DNA from: Bifidobacterium breve | GTDB lineage: Bacteria > Actinomycetota > Actinomycetes > Mycobacteriales > Mycobacteriaceae | NCBI GenBank assembly: GCA_943331415.1 | Contig: CALQLM010000131.1 | Span: 1-5,141, forward strand | Reading direction: 5' to 3' | DNA length: 5,141 bases | In this document: one piece after another, positions 1-4,841 of the stretch | Layout: each line of letters begins with the position of its first letter | Numbering within the stretch: the stretch's first letter is position 1 | The notes under the pieces: model-generated | The model's input: only the letters and a program-made list of their open reading frames with translations | What the model was told of the DNA's origin: nothing | The model's database searches: none | Program-made: the position numbers and the translations under genes

Positions 1-137
1 AGCGCCCATGCCAGCGCCGGCAGGTGCAGCATCGCCAGCCACGGCCGACGCCACACCGCGAACCCGCCCACCACCGCCCACACGATGAACAGCGCGTGCA
101 GCACCATCACCGCGTCGGCCAGAACCCCCGAAAGCAT
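1..137 (-). CDS. DUF2784 family membrane protein, N-terminal part (runs off left edge)
   Basis: Only about 45 N-terminal residues are present; the 3' part lies beyond position 1. Read on the minus strand from the ATG at 137-135, the protein begins MLSGVLADAVMVLHALFIVW. It continues through a hydrophobic stretch ending in GG, then a short basic/aromatic turn (WRRPW) and LHLPALAW. This order (start, LADAV, LH, membrane helix, WRRPW, LHLPA-W) is the pattern I know from DUF2784 proteins, small multi-pass inner-membrane proteins of unknown function. The start is chosen because the family normally begins at this distance before LADAV; the upstream Shine-Dalgarno is weak. Only 22 nt separate it from the stop of the upstream dioxygenase gene, so it is probably the next gene of the same transcript. 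Family assignment is from memory of the motif; function is unknown. Confidence 0.72.
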   Translation of the reverse strand, partial: MLSGVLADAVMVLHALFIVWAVVGGFAVWRRPWLAMLHLPALAWA

Positions 138-159
138 GCTGAGAACCCGTCCTATTCGA

Positions 160-951
160 CTAGTCGCGCAGCAGCCGGATCGGGTCGCGGCCGTCGACAA
201 ACCCGATGAATGGGAACAGCATCGAATACCCGAGCAGCCGCTGCACGGTTTCGCTGCACATCCGTGCCCGCTCGCGGCTGATCGCCAGACTGTAGTTCTC
301 CTGCTGACGTGCCCACGGTTCGCAGTACTGGGTGGTGGCGGCGAGTCGTGGCTTGTCGGTGTGATTGGCGCCGGCGCAATGCACCAGGGTGCCCACAAAG
401 AACACCGCCGATCCCGACGACATCACGGCCGGCACCATCTGGCTGACATCGACGTCGGCCAGCGAGACCTCACCCCAGAGATGGCTTTTCGGATACACCA
501 GGGTCGCGCCATTGTCCGCGGTGAAGTCGTCGATCGCCCAGATCAGCGCCGCCCCAATGGGTTTGCGTGGCCGCGGGAAGGGATAGAAACCGTCATCGTG
601 GTGCAGCGGCTGGCGCGCCTCACCCGGCATCACATTGATCACCTGCAGTTGCGACAGCAGATAGCCGGGCTGGAGAATCCTGTCGAGCAGCGCCAGCACC
701 AGTGGATGCTCAACGATCGGGTTGCAGGCCAACGTCTTCTCGATCACCGAGTAGATGCGCCGGGTGCGGTATCCCTCGAAATCGTTGCGGCCGTCATAGG
801 TGAGGAACGGCTCGGATGCCTCGCGGATCGCCGCCACGGTCTCCGGCGGGATCAGATCGGGAATGATGACGTAGCCGTCGGAGTTCACGGCCTCCAGCAG
901 TGTGTCGACGTACGACGGATCGACGCCGTCACGATCATGAACTTCAGTCAT
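160..951 (-). CDS. Phytanoyl-CoA dioxygenase (PhyH) family Fe(II)/2-oxoglutarate oxygenase
   Basis: This is a 263-residue cytoplasmic protein of normal length for a PhyH-type non-haem iron oxygenase. These enzymes couple 2-oxoglutarate decarboxylation to hydroxylation of a substrate. The iron triad is visible: His117 and Asp119 in LHHDDG, with the distal His191 in LVHCAG. Arg202 in KPRLA is placed to bind 2-oxoglutarate. The family segment NGAT...P.SH spans 147-157, and an N-terminal GYVIIPDLI strand spans 26-34. The substrate cannot be read from sequence; the family covers acyl-CoAs, amino-acid derivatives and natural-product intermediates. The ATG at 951 overlaps the end of the upstream mazF-like gene by 8 nt, and a GAGGA at 955-959 lies only 3 nt before it. 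Translation is therefore probably coupled to the toxin gene. The DUF2784 gene follows after 22 nt. Family call is firm; physiological role is unknown. Confidence 0.9.
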   Translation of the reverse strand: MTEVHDRDGVDPSYVDTLLEAVNSDGYVIIPDLIPPETVAAIREASEPFLTYDGRNDFEGYRTRRIYSVIEKTLACNPIVEHPLVLALLDRILQPGYLLSQLQVINVMPGEARQPLHHDDGFYPFPRPRKPIGAALIWAIDDFTADNGATLVYPKSHLWGEVSLADVDVSQMVPAVMSSGSAVFFVGTLVHCAGANHTDKPRLAATTQYCEPWARQQENYSLAISRERARMCSETVQRLLGYSMLFPFIGFVDGRDPIRLLRD

Positions 952-1285
952 TGTTCCTCACTGCCAAGCCGAGAAATACGAAGAGACCTCGTGACAGGGC
1001 AACCATGTCAGTGTCCGAAACCCGGCCAATCCGTTCGCCGAGCTTAGCCTTCGGCATTGTTGTGACCTTGTCGACCATGATGCGACTCGGCACGCTCAAC
1101 CCGTTCGCGCTGTCGGGCTCCACTGGGATCCGCAGGAGCGGTACGTCGACGGTGTCAGTGGTCATGGGACAGACGGTGACCGATGCGGTCTCATCGAAGA
1201 GATCATTCTGGACGATCAGGACCGGGCGTGGCTTGCCGGCGTAGTGCTTGCCGCCGGATGCGGTCCACACATCTCCACGCCTCAC
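944..1285 (-). CDS. MazF/PemK-family endoribonuclease toxin
   Basis: This 113-residue protein fits the MazF/PemK family, whose members cleave mRNA or tRNA at short sequence motifs in the cytoplasm. Family marks in order are RRGDVW at 2-7 (first strand), KPRPVLIVQND at 18-28, the VCPMTTD strand at 38-44, and SRIMVDKVTTM at 67-77 followed by the RIGRVS turn. By alignment in my head to Bacillus MazF, Arg20 and Thr42 take the places of its catalytic Arg25 and Thr48. The toxin therefore looks intact rather than degenerate. It starts with GTG at 1285, sharing four nucleotides with the antitoxin stop. A GAGGA at 1292-1296, six nucleotides upstream, supports this start. Its 3' end overlaps the dioxygenase start by 8 nt. 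Cleavage specificity cannot be predicted. I give no symbol because mycobacteria carry many numbered mazF paralogues. Confidence 0.92.
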   Translation of the reverse strand: MRRGDVWTASGGKHYAGKPRPVLIVQNDLFDETASVTVCPMTTDTVDVPLLRIPVEPDSANGLSVPSRIMVDKVTTMPKAKLGERIGRVSDTDMVALSRGLFVFLGLAVRNND

Positions 1286-1521
1286 TCGCCGTCCTCACCG
1301 CCGAATTCTGAGATGGCATCGACGAACGCTTGATCGTCAGCCGCATGATCGCTGCGCGCTGCCATGGCGGACTGTCGGCTGGCCTCGGCGGCGAAGCCCG
1401 CCGCGCGCACGTCCGGTACCCAGATCTGTACCGGTCGCAATCCCTGCAGACGCATCCGCGCCCGGTGGTCGGCGACGCGTCGACGAACGGAGGATTCTTC
1501 CTGCTCGGCCATATCGGTCAT
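1282..1521 (-). CDS. MazE-like antitoxin (DUF3018 type)
   Basis: This small acidic protein of 79 residues lies directly before, and overlaps by 4 nt, the MazF-like toxin: the classic antitoxin-first order. The core RRRVADHRARMRLQGLRPVQ (13-32) followed by IWVPD is the pattern I recognise for the DUF3018/MazE-like antitoxins of actinobacteria and proteobacteria. The N-terminal part should form the ribbon-helix-helix-like DNA-binding dimer. The acidic C-terminus (FVDAISEFGGEDGE) is suited to occupy the toxin's RNA-binding face. Two starts are possible: ATG at 1521, or Met4 at 1512. Neither has a Shine-Dalgarno. Met4 fits a leaderless transcript, because a TAACAT element ends 7 nt before it. The gene begins 17 nt after the stop of the upstream regulator. 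Pair identity is strong from motif plus position; the exact start is uncertain. Confidence 0.88.
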   Translation of the reverse strand: MTDMAEQEESSVRRRVADHRARMRLQGLRPVQIWVPDVRAAGFAAEASRQSAMAARSDHAADDQAFVDAISEFGGEDGE

Positions 1522-1525
1522 GTTA
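1520..1525 (-). promoter_or_regulatory. Possible -10 element for a leaderless antitoxin transcript
   Basis: On the minus strand the hexamer TAACAT matches the actinobacterial TANNNT -10 pattern. It is followed by seven bases (GACCGAT) and then the ATG of Met4 at 1512. That spacing would put the first transcribed base on the start codon, explaining the absence of any Shine-Dalgarno. No convincing -35 box is visible. The element overlaps the 14-bp palindrome, so a bound repressor would block it. This is a spacing argument only. Confidence 0.4.
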
Positions 1526-1534
1526 CATGTAACA
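1521..1534. promoter_or_regulatory. Perfect 14-bp palindrome, candidate antitoxin operator
   Basis: TGTTACATGTAACA is its own reverse complement. It begins on the first base of the first possible antitoxin ATG and fills most of the gap after the upstream regulator gene. It is AT-rich against a GC-rich background. MazE-type antitoxins usually repress their own operon by binding palindromes over the promoter, so this is the natural operator candidate. Binding, and the identity of the protein that binds, are inferred. The neighbouring helix-turn-helix protein is an alternative binder. Confidence 0.6.
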
Positions 1535-1538
1535 AGAC

Positions 1539-2372
1539 TTACCAGCCCATCCGCTCGCAGAACAACGCCGCGACCAAGCTCAGGTATTCGTCTTCGGTCA
1601 CCAGGCCCTGCCGGTAGCAGGACCGGAGCATCTCGTCGAGGTCGGTGAGGCTGAACCGGCGACGCTGGCTCTTGCCGATCCGGATCGGTTCGATGATCGA
1701 GCCGTCCTCACGGATGAAGGCGCCATTGCGCAGGGCCGCCGAGACCCACTGCACCGGCTTACCGAAGAACCTGGCCACCTCGCCGGTGCTGTAATGCTTC
1801 TCGCCCTGGCCGGGGGTTTTCACACACCGTGCGCGCTTAGGCCGAACGGCAGGGGTGTCGACGGGCTCGGGCACGTGGTCCGCGGCGTCATACTCGGCCT
1901 CGGCGAAGGCCCGTGCGATCTCTGCGCCCAGGGTGTTCACCCCGGCACCGGCGATCGCGGCGAAGTCGAGTCCGTCCACCGCCCGCACCTCGGTGCGCAA
2001 GGCGAAGTCGATCGGGTTGAAACCACCGTCGGTGGTGCAGGGCGCGAGATCGCGGCCCATCAGCATGTTCAGCCCATGGCGCTGCAGCACCAGGCTCAGC
2101 CGGCGCAGATGCTCCTCGCGGCCGAAATCAGCGATCGGAAACGGCACCCAAATATCGGTCCTGGTGGCGATGGCCCGGCTCAGGGCGGTGACGACGGACT
2201 CCACCTCGGTCAGATCGTCCTCACCCGCCGGCTCCCCCGGTTCGAAACTGAAGGACTCGGTGATCACCGCGCCCTGTTCGGCCGCCTTCACCGCAAGGTC
2301 ATCCACCTCGAGGGTCCCGTGATCCCCCAGGACGATGACTGCATAACTGGTATTGATGGACTGAGCCACCAC
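1539..2372 (-). CDS. DNA-binding protein with C-terminal MerR-like helix-turn-helix, N-terminal region unassigned
   Basis: The chosen start gives 277 residues. The last 84 residues (about 194-277) contain the recognisable part. YSTGEVARFFGKPVQWVSAAL is a MerR/excisionase-like helix-turn-helix. It is followed by a wing with a basic turn (IRIGKSQRRRFSLTDLDEM), then a short helical tail ending in GLVTEDEYLSLV. A linker of Pro/Glu and then basic residues (about 165-192) precedes it. The first ~150 residues form an apparently globular region with conserved-looking stretches such as WVPFPIADFGREEHL and GRDLAPCTTDGG; I cannot assign a family. The open frame continues upstream to 2453 and into the divergent SDR. 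I prefer the GTG at 2372 because AAGGGGG lies just upstream; the GTG at 2369 is equally possible. It may control the SDR or the toxin-antitoxin genes behind it; neither is shown by the sequence. Confidence 0.75.
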   Translation of the reverse strand: MVAQSINTSYAVIVLGDHGTLEVDDLAVKAAEQGAVITESFSFEPGEPAGEDDLTEVESVVTALSRAIATRTDIWVPFPIADFGREEHLRRLSLVLQRHGLNMLMGRDLAPCTTDGGFNPIDFALRTEVRAVDGLDFAAIAGAGVNTLGAEIARAFAEAEYDAADHVPEPVDTPAVRPKRARCVKTPGQGEKHYSTGEVARFFGKPVQWVSAALRNGAFIREDGSIIEPIRIGKSQRRRFSLTDLDEMLRSCYRQGLVTEDEYLSLVAALFCERMGW

Positions 2373-2376
2373 ACCA

Positions 2377-2384
2377 CCCCCTTC
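2377..2384 (-). promoter_or_regulatory. Ribosome binding site deciding the regulator's GTG start
   Basis: GAAGGGGG on the minus strand lies 4 nt before the GTG at 2372 and 7 nt before the GTG at 2369. No comparable site precedes the in-frame ATGs nearer 2453. This places the start here and leaves a 70-nt divergent intergenic region free for promoters. Confidence 0.5.
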
Positions 2385-2407
2385 TGCTCGCCTTTGCCGA
2401 CACCCGC

Positions 2408-2413
2408 AGATTA
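2408..2413 (-). promoter_or_regulatory. Possible -10 element of the helix-turn-helix gene
   Basis: TAATCT on the minus strand fits TANNNT and lies about 36 nt upstream of the GTG start. That leaves room for a short leader carrying the Shine-Dalgarno. I see no good -35 hexamer at 16-18 nt. This is the only clear candidate between the divergent regulator and SDR genes. Confidence 0.3.
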
Positions 2414-2442
2414 CGGACGGGGTCTGACAGAAACGGAACCTC

Positions 2443-3156
2443 ATGCAGATCACCGATCACGTGTTCGTCGTCACCGGGGCATCCTCGGGAATCGGACGCT
2501 CGACCGCCGAAGCCCTGACCGCCAAGGGCGCGAAGGTGGCATTGATCGCCCGAAACACTGACGCGCTCACTAACCTCGCCGCGAGCCTGCCCGGCAGCCT
2601 GGCGGTGACCGCCGACGTCACCGATTTCGCGGCGCTCACCGGTGCCATCGAGACCGTGCACCGCCACTACGGTCGCCTGGACGGACTGATCAATAACGCC
2701 GGCCGCGGCTACGGCGCCTCGGTGGAGCACATCGATCCGGTCGCCTTCACCGACATCGTCACGCTCAATGTGCTGGCTCCGATCGTCGCCATGCAGGCCG
2801 TCATCCCGATCATGCGCGCCGCCGGCGCCGGGGCGATCATCAACGTCAACTCGGGCACGTCCTTCATGACCATCCCGGACTACAGCGTCTACTCGGCCTC
2901 CAAGCGGGCGCTACTCGGCATCACCCAGACCGCGCGCGGAGAGCTGGCACCCGACGGCATCGTGGTCAGCGAGGTCTACCCCGGTATGACGGCAACCGAT
3001 TTCGGCAGGAACCGCCTGGGCGCCGGTGGCGAGACCACCGACTACTCGAAAGGTGATCCGCCGGAGCTGGTCGCCGATCTGATTGTGGCCGCCATCGAAG
3101 GCGGCGAGGCGCAGTACTTCGTCAATGACTTTCTGCGCAAGCTCGCAGGAGCCTGA
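2443..3156 (+). CDS. Classical short-chain dehydrogenase/reductase (SDR)
   Basis: This 237-residue Rossmann-fold oxidoreductase has every mark of a catalytically competent classical SDR. The nucleotide loop TGASSGIG spans 11-18. Arg37, at the end of the second strand, suggests NADP(H) over NAD(H). Asp58-Val59 contacts adenine, and NNAG is at 84-87. The catalytic tetrad is Asn109, Ser137, Tyr150 and Lys154 (YSASK), with PG at 180-181 and Thr185 closing over the cofactor. The enzyme should interconvert an alcohol and a ketone or aldehyde; the substrate cannot be inferred. The ATG at 2443 has a modest ACGGA at 2433-2437. It is transcribed away from the helix-turn-helix gene with about 70 nt between them, and converges on the flavoenzyme gene with one base between stop codons. 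The pairing with an acyl-CoA dehydrogenase-fold enzyme hints at lipid, steroid or aromatic metabolism, but only weakly. Confidence 0.93.
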   Translation: MQITDHVFVVTGASSGIGRSTAEALTAKGAKVALIARNTDALTNLAASLPGSLAVTADVTDFAALTGAIETVHRHYGRLDGLINNAGRGYGASVEHIDPVAFTDIVTLNVLAPIVAMQAVIPIMRAAGAGAIINVNSGTSFMTIPDYSVYSASKRALLGITQTARGELAPDGIVVSEVYPGMTATDFGRNRLGAGGETTDYSKGDPPELVADLIVAAIEGGEAQYFVNDFLRKLAGA

Positions 3157-3157
3157 T

Positions 3158-4357
3158 CTACAGCCCGGGCTGGTCTTCGATGATGCCCAGCCAGATCTGG
3201 GCGACGTCGATGGCCACCTTCTCGCTGATGAAGGCGTGCTGGGTTCCGGTGTAGATATCGCGGAAGGCGCGTTCGAGGCGGGTGCCCTCGCGGACCGAGC
3301 TGGTGCCGGCCACCAGGTGCGCCCACTCGGCGCAGTTGCGGGCCACGTCGGTGGCATAGACCGCAGCCACCCGCATATCAGCGCGCAACGCCGGGGTCAG
3401 CTCCGCACCGGCTGCGACGGCGGCCTCGGCGGTGGTGAAGGCATCCAGCACCAGCAACCGGGCAGCACGCCATGCGGCGACGTGGTGGGCCAGCCCCTTC
3501 TGGAATGTCTGGCGACTGGCCAGCGAGGCCATATCGCTCATCCGGTATTTGGTGGCAGCCAGTTCCTGGACATCGTCGAGCATGCTCTTGGACACTCCGA
3601 GCGCCCAGGCCGCGTGGCCGGCGGCCGTCACCGGCATCATGCCCATGCGTCCGGCCGGCGAGCTGCCGCGGCGCGGTTCGGAGGAGAACAGTGCGAAGGT
3701 CCGATGCTCGGGTACGAACACATCCTCGACGCTGTAATCATAGGACCCGGTGCCCTTGAGTCCCTGCACGTGCCAGCCGTCTTTGAAGGTGATCTCCTCA
3801 CGCGGGATCACCGCCACCGTCATCTCTGGGAAACCCTCACTGGCCCAGCGCATCTCGCCGTCATCCATCGGGAAAAACCCGGCGCAGACGTACTCGGAGT
3901 GGCCGGTACCGGAGCCGAAGCTCCACGCGCCCGTCACCCGGTAGCCGCCGGGTACGGCCACACCCTGTCCGTTGGGGAAGAACTGCCCGCCCATCGTGAC
4001 GTGATTGTCGTGGGCGGTGAACACCTCGGCGAAACCTTCGTCGGGCAGATACGCCGCGGCGGCGAATGACGACGGCAGGTTCGCGATACCGATCCATCCG
4101 AACGAGCCGTCCTGGGTGGCCATCTCGATCCAGGTTTCGATCATCTCGGCGAAGGACGGTTCAACCCCGCCGGCTTCAACGGGGTTCAGCGAGGACATCA
4201 GCCCGCTGGCCCACATCTCCTCGACGATCGCCGGGCTGAGTGTGCGCAGCTGTTCGGATTCGGCCGACTTGGCCGCGACGAGGTCGCGCATCCCGCACGC
4301 TAAGCCCAGGACCTGACCACCCGAGATCCGACCGTCTGCTTCGGCTACCGCTGTCAT
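3158..4357 (-). CDS. Acyl-CoA dehydrogenase-fold flavoenzyme, HsaA/group D monooxygenase-like
   Basis: This 399-residue protein has the three-part acyl-CoA dehydrogenase layout: a helical N-terminal domain (about 15-115), a beta middle domain (about 120-230) and a helical C-terminal domain (about 240-395). Details point to the flavin-dependent hydroxylase branch rather than a true beta-oxidation dehydrogenase. YRVTGAWSFGSGTGHSEY at 139-156 resembles the WSFxSG segment of HsaA-type oxygenases. A GTGSYDYSVEDVFVPEHR segment follows, and the C-terminal GTQHAF places a histidine (His374) where group D enzymes carry a conserved active-site His. Such enzymes take reduced flavin from a separate reductase; none is encoded here. 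The start at 4357 is supported by GGAG seven nucleotides upstream. The gene is convergent with the SDR and lies downstream of an 18-bp palindrome. A desulfurisation- or dehydrogenase-type activity remains possible. Confidence 0.85.
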   Translation of the reverse strand: MTAVAEADGRISGGQVLGLACGMRDLVAAKSAESEQLRTLSPAIVEEMWASGLMSSLNPVEAGGVEPSFAEMIETWIEMATQDGSFGWIGIANLPSSFAAAAYLPDEGFAEVFTAHDNHVTMGGQFFPNGQGVAVPGGYRVTGAWSFGSGTGHSEYVCAGFFPMDDGEMRWASEGFPEMTVAVIPREEITFKDGWHVQGLKGTGSYDYSVEDVFVPEHRTFALFSSEPRRGSSPAGRMGMMPVTAAGHAAWALGVSKSMLDDVQELAATKYRMSDMASLASRQTFQKGLAHHVAAWRAARLLVLDAFTTAEAAVAAGAELTPALRADMRVAAVYATDVARNCAEWAHLVAGTSSVREGTRLERAFRDIYTGTQHAFISEKVAIDVAQIWLGIIEDQPGL

Positions 4358-4362
4358 GTGCG

Positions 4363-4368
4363 CTCTCC
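4363..4368 (-). promoter_or_regulatory. Ribosome binding site of the flavoenzyme gene
   Basis: GGAGAG on the minus strand, with the GGAG core at 4365-4368, lies seven nucleotides from the ATG at 4357. It fixes the start codon of this gene. Confidence 0.65.
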
Positions 4369-4376
4369 GATCACCG

Positions 4377-4394
4377 CCGGTGCCATGGCACCGG
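4377..4394. promoter_or_regulatory. Perfect 18-bp palindrome upstream of the flavoenzyme gene
   Basis: CCGGTGCCATGGCACCGG is an uninterrupted palindrome lying 19 nt before the flavoenzyme ATG, in the 78-nt gap after the haemophore-like gene. Its position fits an operator for a dimeric repressor. As RNA it could also fold into a 7-bp stem with a CATG loop. No T-tract follows on either strand, so a canonical intrinsic terminator is unlikely. In a GC-rich genome an 18-bp perfect palindrome by chance is improbable but not impossible. The bound factor is unknown. Confidence 0.5.
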
Positions 4395-4435
4395 GTCAGT
4401 AGGAACTTGAGAAGACCGTACCTGTCCGACGGCCG

Positions 4436-4795
4436 CTACGGCAGTGGCACGTCGTCGCCACCGCCGCAGCGGTTCCGAATGTCCGCCAGTGGCTGACGGA
4501 TTGCCTGAATCTCGGCCTTGGTCTGCGGGTTGTCGTTCAGGTACTGCTGCACCTGGGTGCGGATGTCGGCGACTGGCTGGCCTTTGAGTCCGGTCATGAA
4601 CGCGTTGGCGTCCGGGTGCGTGAACAGGTAGGCCGACGTCGCCGCGGACACTCCTGCCGCCACGCCGGCCAGATCAGCGGCGGTGCAGTTGGGCGGGTCG
4701 GCCGATGCCGATGGGGCGGCGACGAACACCGCGGTAGCGAGGGCACCGAGTGCGCCGACAACGGCTCGTCGGGTGTGGTGGACTGCGAGTGACAT
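4436..4795 (-). CDS. Exported haemophore-like protein (mycobacterial Rv0203/Rv1174c-type family)
   Basis: This 119-residue exported protein has a signal peptide at 1-32: a basic start including Arg9-Arg10, a hydrophobic core, and cleavage expected after ASA before Asp33. The mature part begins with PPNCTAADLAGVAAGVSAAT and contains YLFTHPDANAFMTGLKG, QVQQYLNDNPQ, and IRQPLADIRNRC. This is the signature of the small mycobacterial haem-binding/haemophore-related family. Cys37 and Cys110 bracket the helical domain and should form the family disulfide. Rv0203 in M. tuberculosis binds haem outside the cell. Whether this paralogue does is not shown: no MmpL transporter or haem-degrading gene is beside it, and the haem ligands cannot be confirmed here. 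AGAGGAGT at 4802-4809 supports the start. It follows another exported protein gene by 46 nt and could share its message. The twin arginine makes Tat export a minor alternative to Sec. Confidence 0.87.
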   Translation of the reverse strand: MSLAVHHTRRAVVGALGALATAVFVAAPSASADPPNCTAADLAGVAAGVSAATSAYLFTHPDANAFMTGLKGQPVADIRTQVQQYLNDNPQTKAEIQAIRQPLADIRNRCGGGDDVPLP

Positions 4796-4801
4796 GGGTG
4801 G

Positions 4802-4809
4802 ACTCCTCT
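4802..4809 (-). promoter_or_regulatory. Ribosome binding site of the haemophore-like gene
   Basis: AGAGGAGT on the minus strand is a near-ideal Shine-Dalgarno, six nucleotides before the ATG at 4795. It is the strongest such site in the window and suggests efficient translation of the exported protein. Confidence 0.7.
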
Positions 4810-4841
4810 AGATGGGCGTGTTCGTGGATCAGGTGAGCCGG

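Noticed and set aside
85..1047. A 320-codon plus-strand open frame opposite the dioxygenase and toxin genes
   Set aside because: It lies antisense to genes with intact PhyH and MazF motifs, has an Arg/His/Gln-rich composition with no domain, and is a typical GC-rich shadow frame.
944..1521. A mobile element having delivered the toxin-antitoxin pair
   Set aside because: I could find no inverted or direct repeats flanking the pair, no transposase or integrase, and no obvious composition change; transfer remains possible but nothing in the sequence supports it.
1794..2561. A 255-codon plus-strand open frame across the regulator and into the SDR
   Set aside because: It is antisense to the helix-turn-helix protein and out of frame with the SDR, whose motifs are unmistakable; its His/Gly-rich composition is typical of a shadow.
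3083..4069. A 328-codon plus-strand open frame opposite the flavoenzyme
   Set aside because: The minus strand here encodes a full-length acyl-CoA dehydrogenase-fold protein with recognisable motifs. The plus frame shows no family features and overlaps the end of the SDR.
3158..4357. The flavoenzyme as a true beta-oxidation acyl-CoA dehydrogenase (FadE)
   Set aside because: The WSFGSG segment and C-terminal QHAF histidine resemble the HsaA-type hydroxylase branch, and I see no clear catalytic glutamate context of a FadE; assignment kept at the fold/branch level.
4377..4394. The 18-bp palindrome as an intrinsic terminator for the haemophore-like gene
   Set aside because: The stem is GC-rich, but no run of T follows on either strand and it sits close to the next gene's ribosome binding site; an operator fits better, though a Rho-independent role without a T-tract is not excluded.
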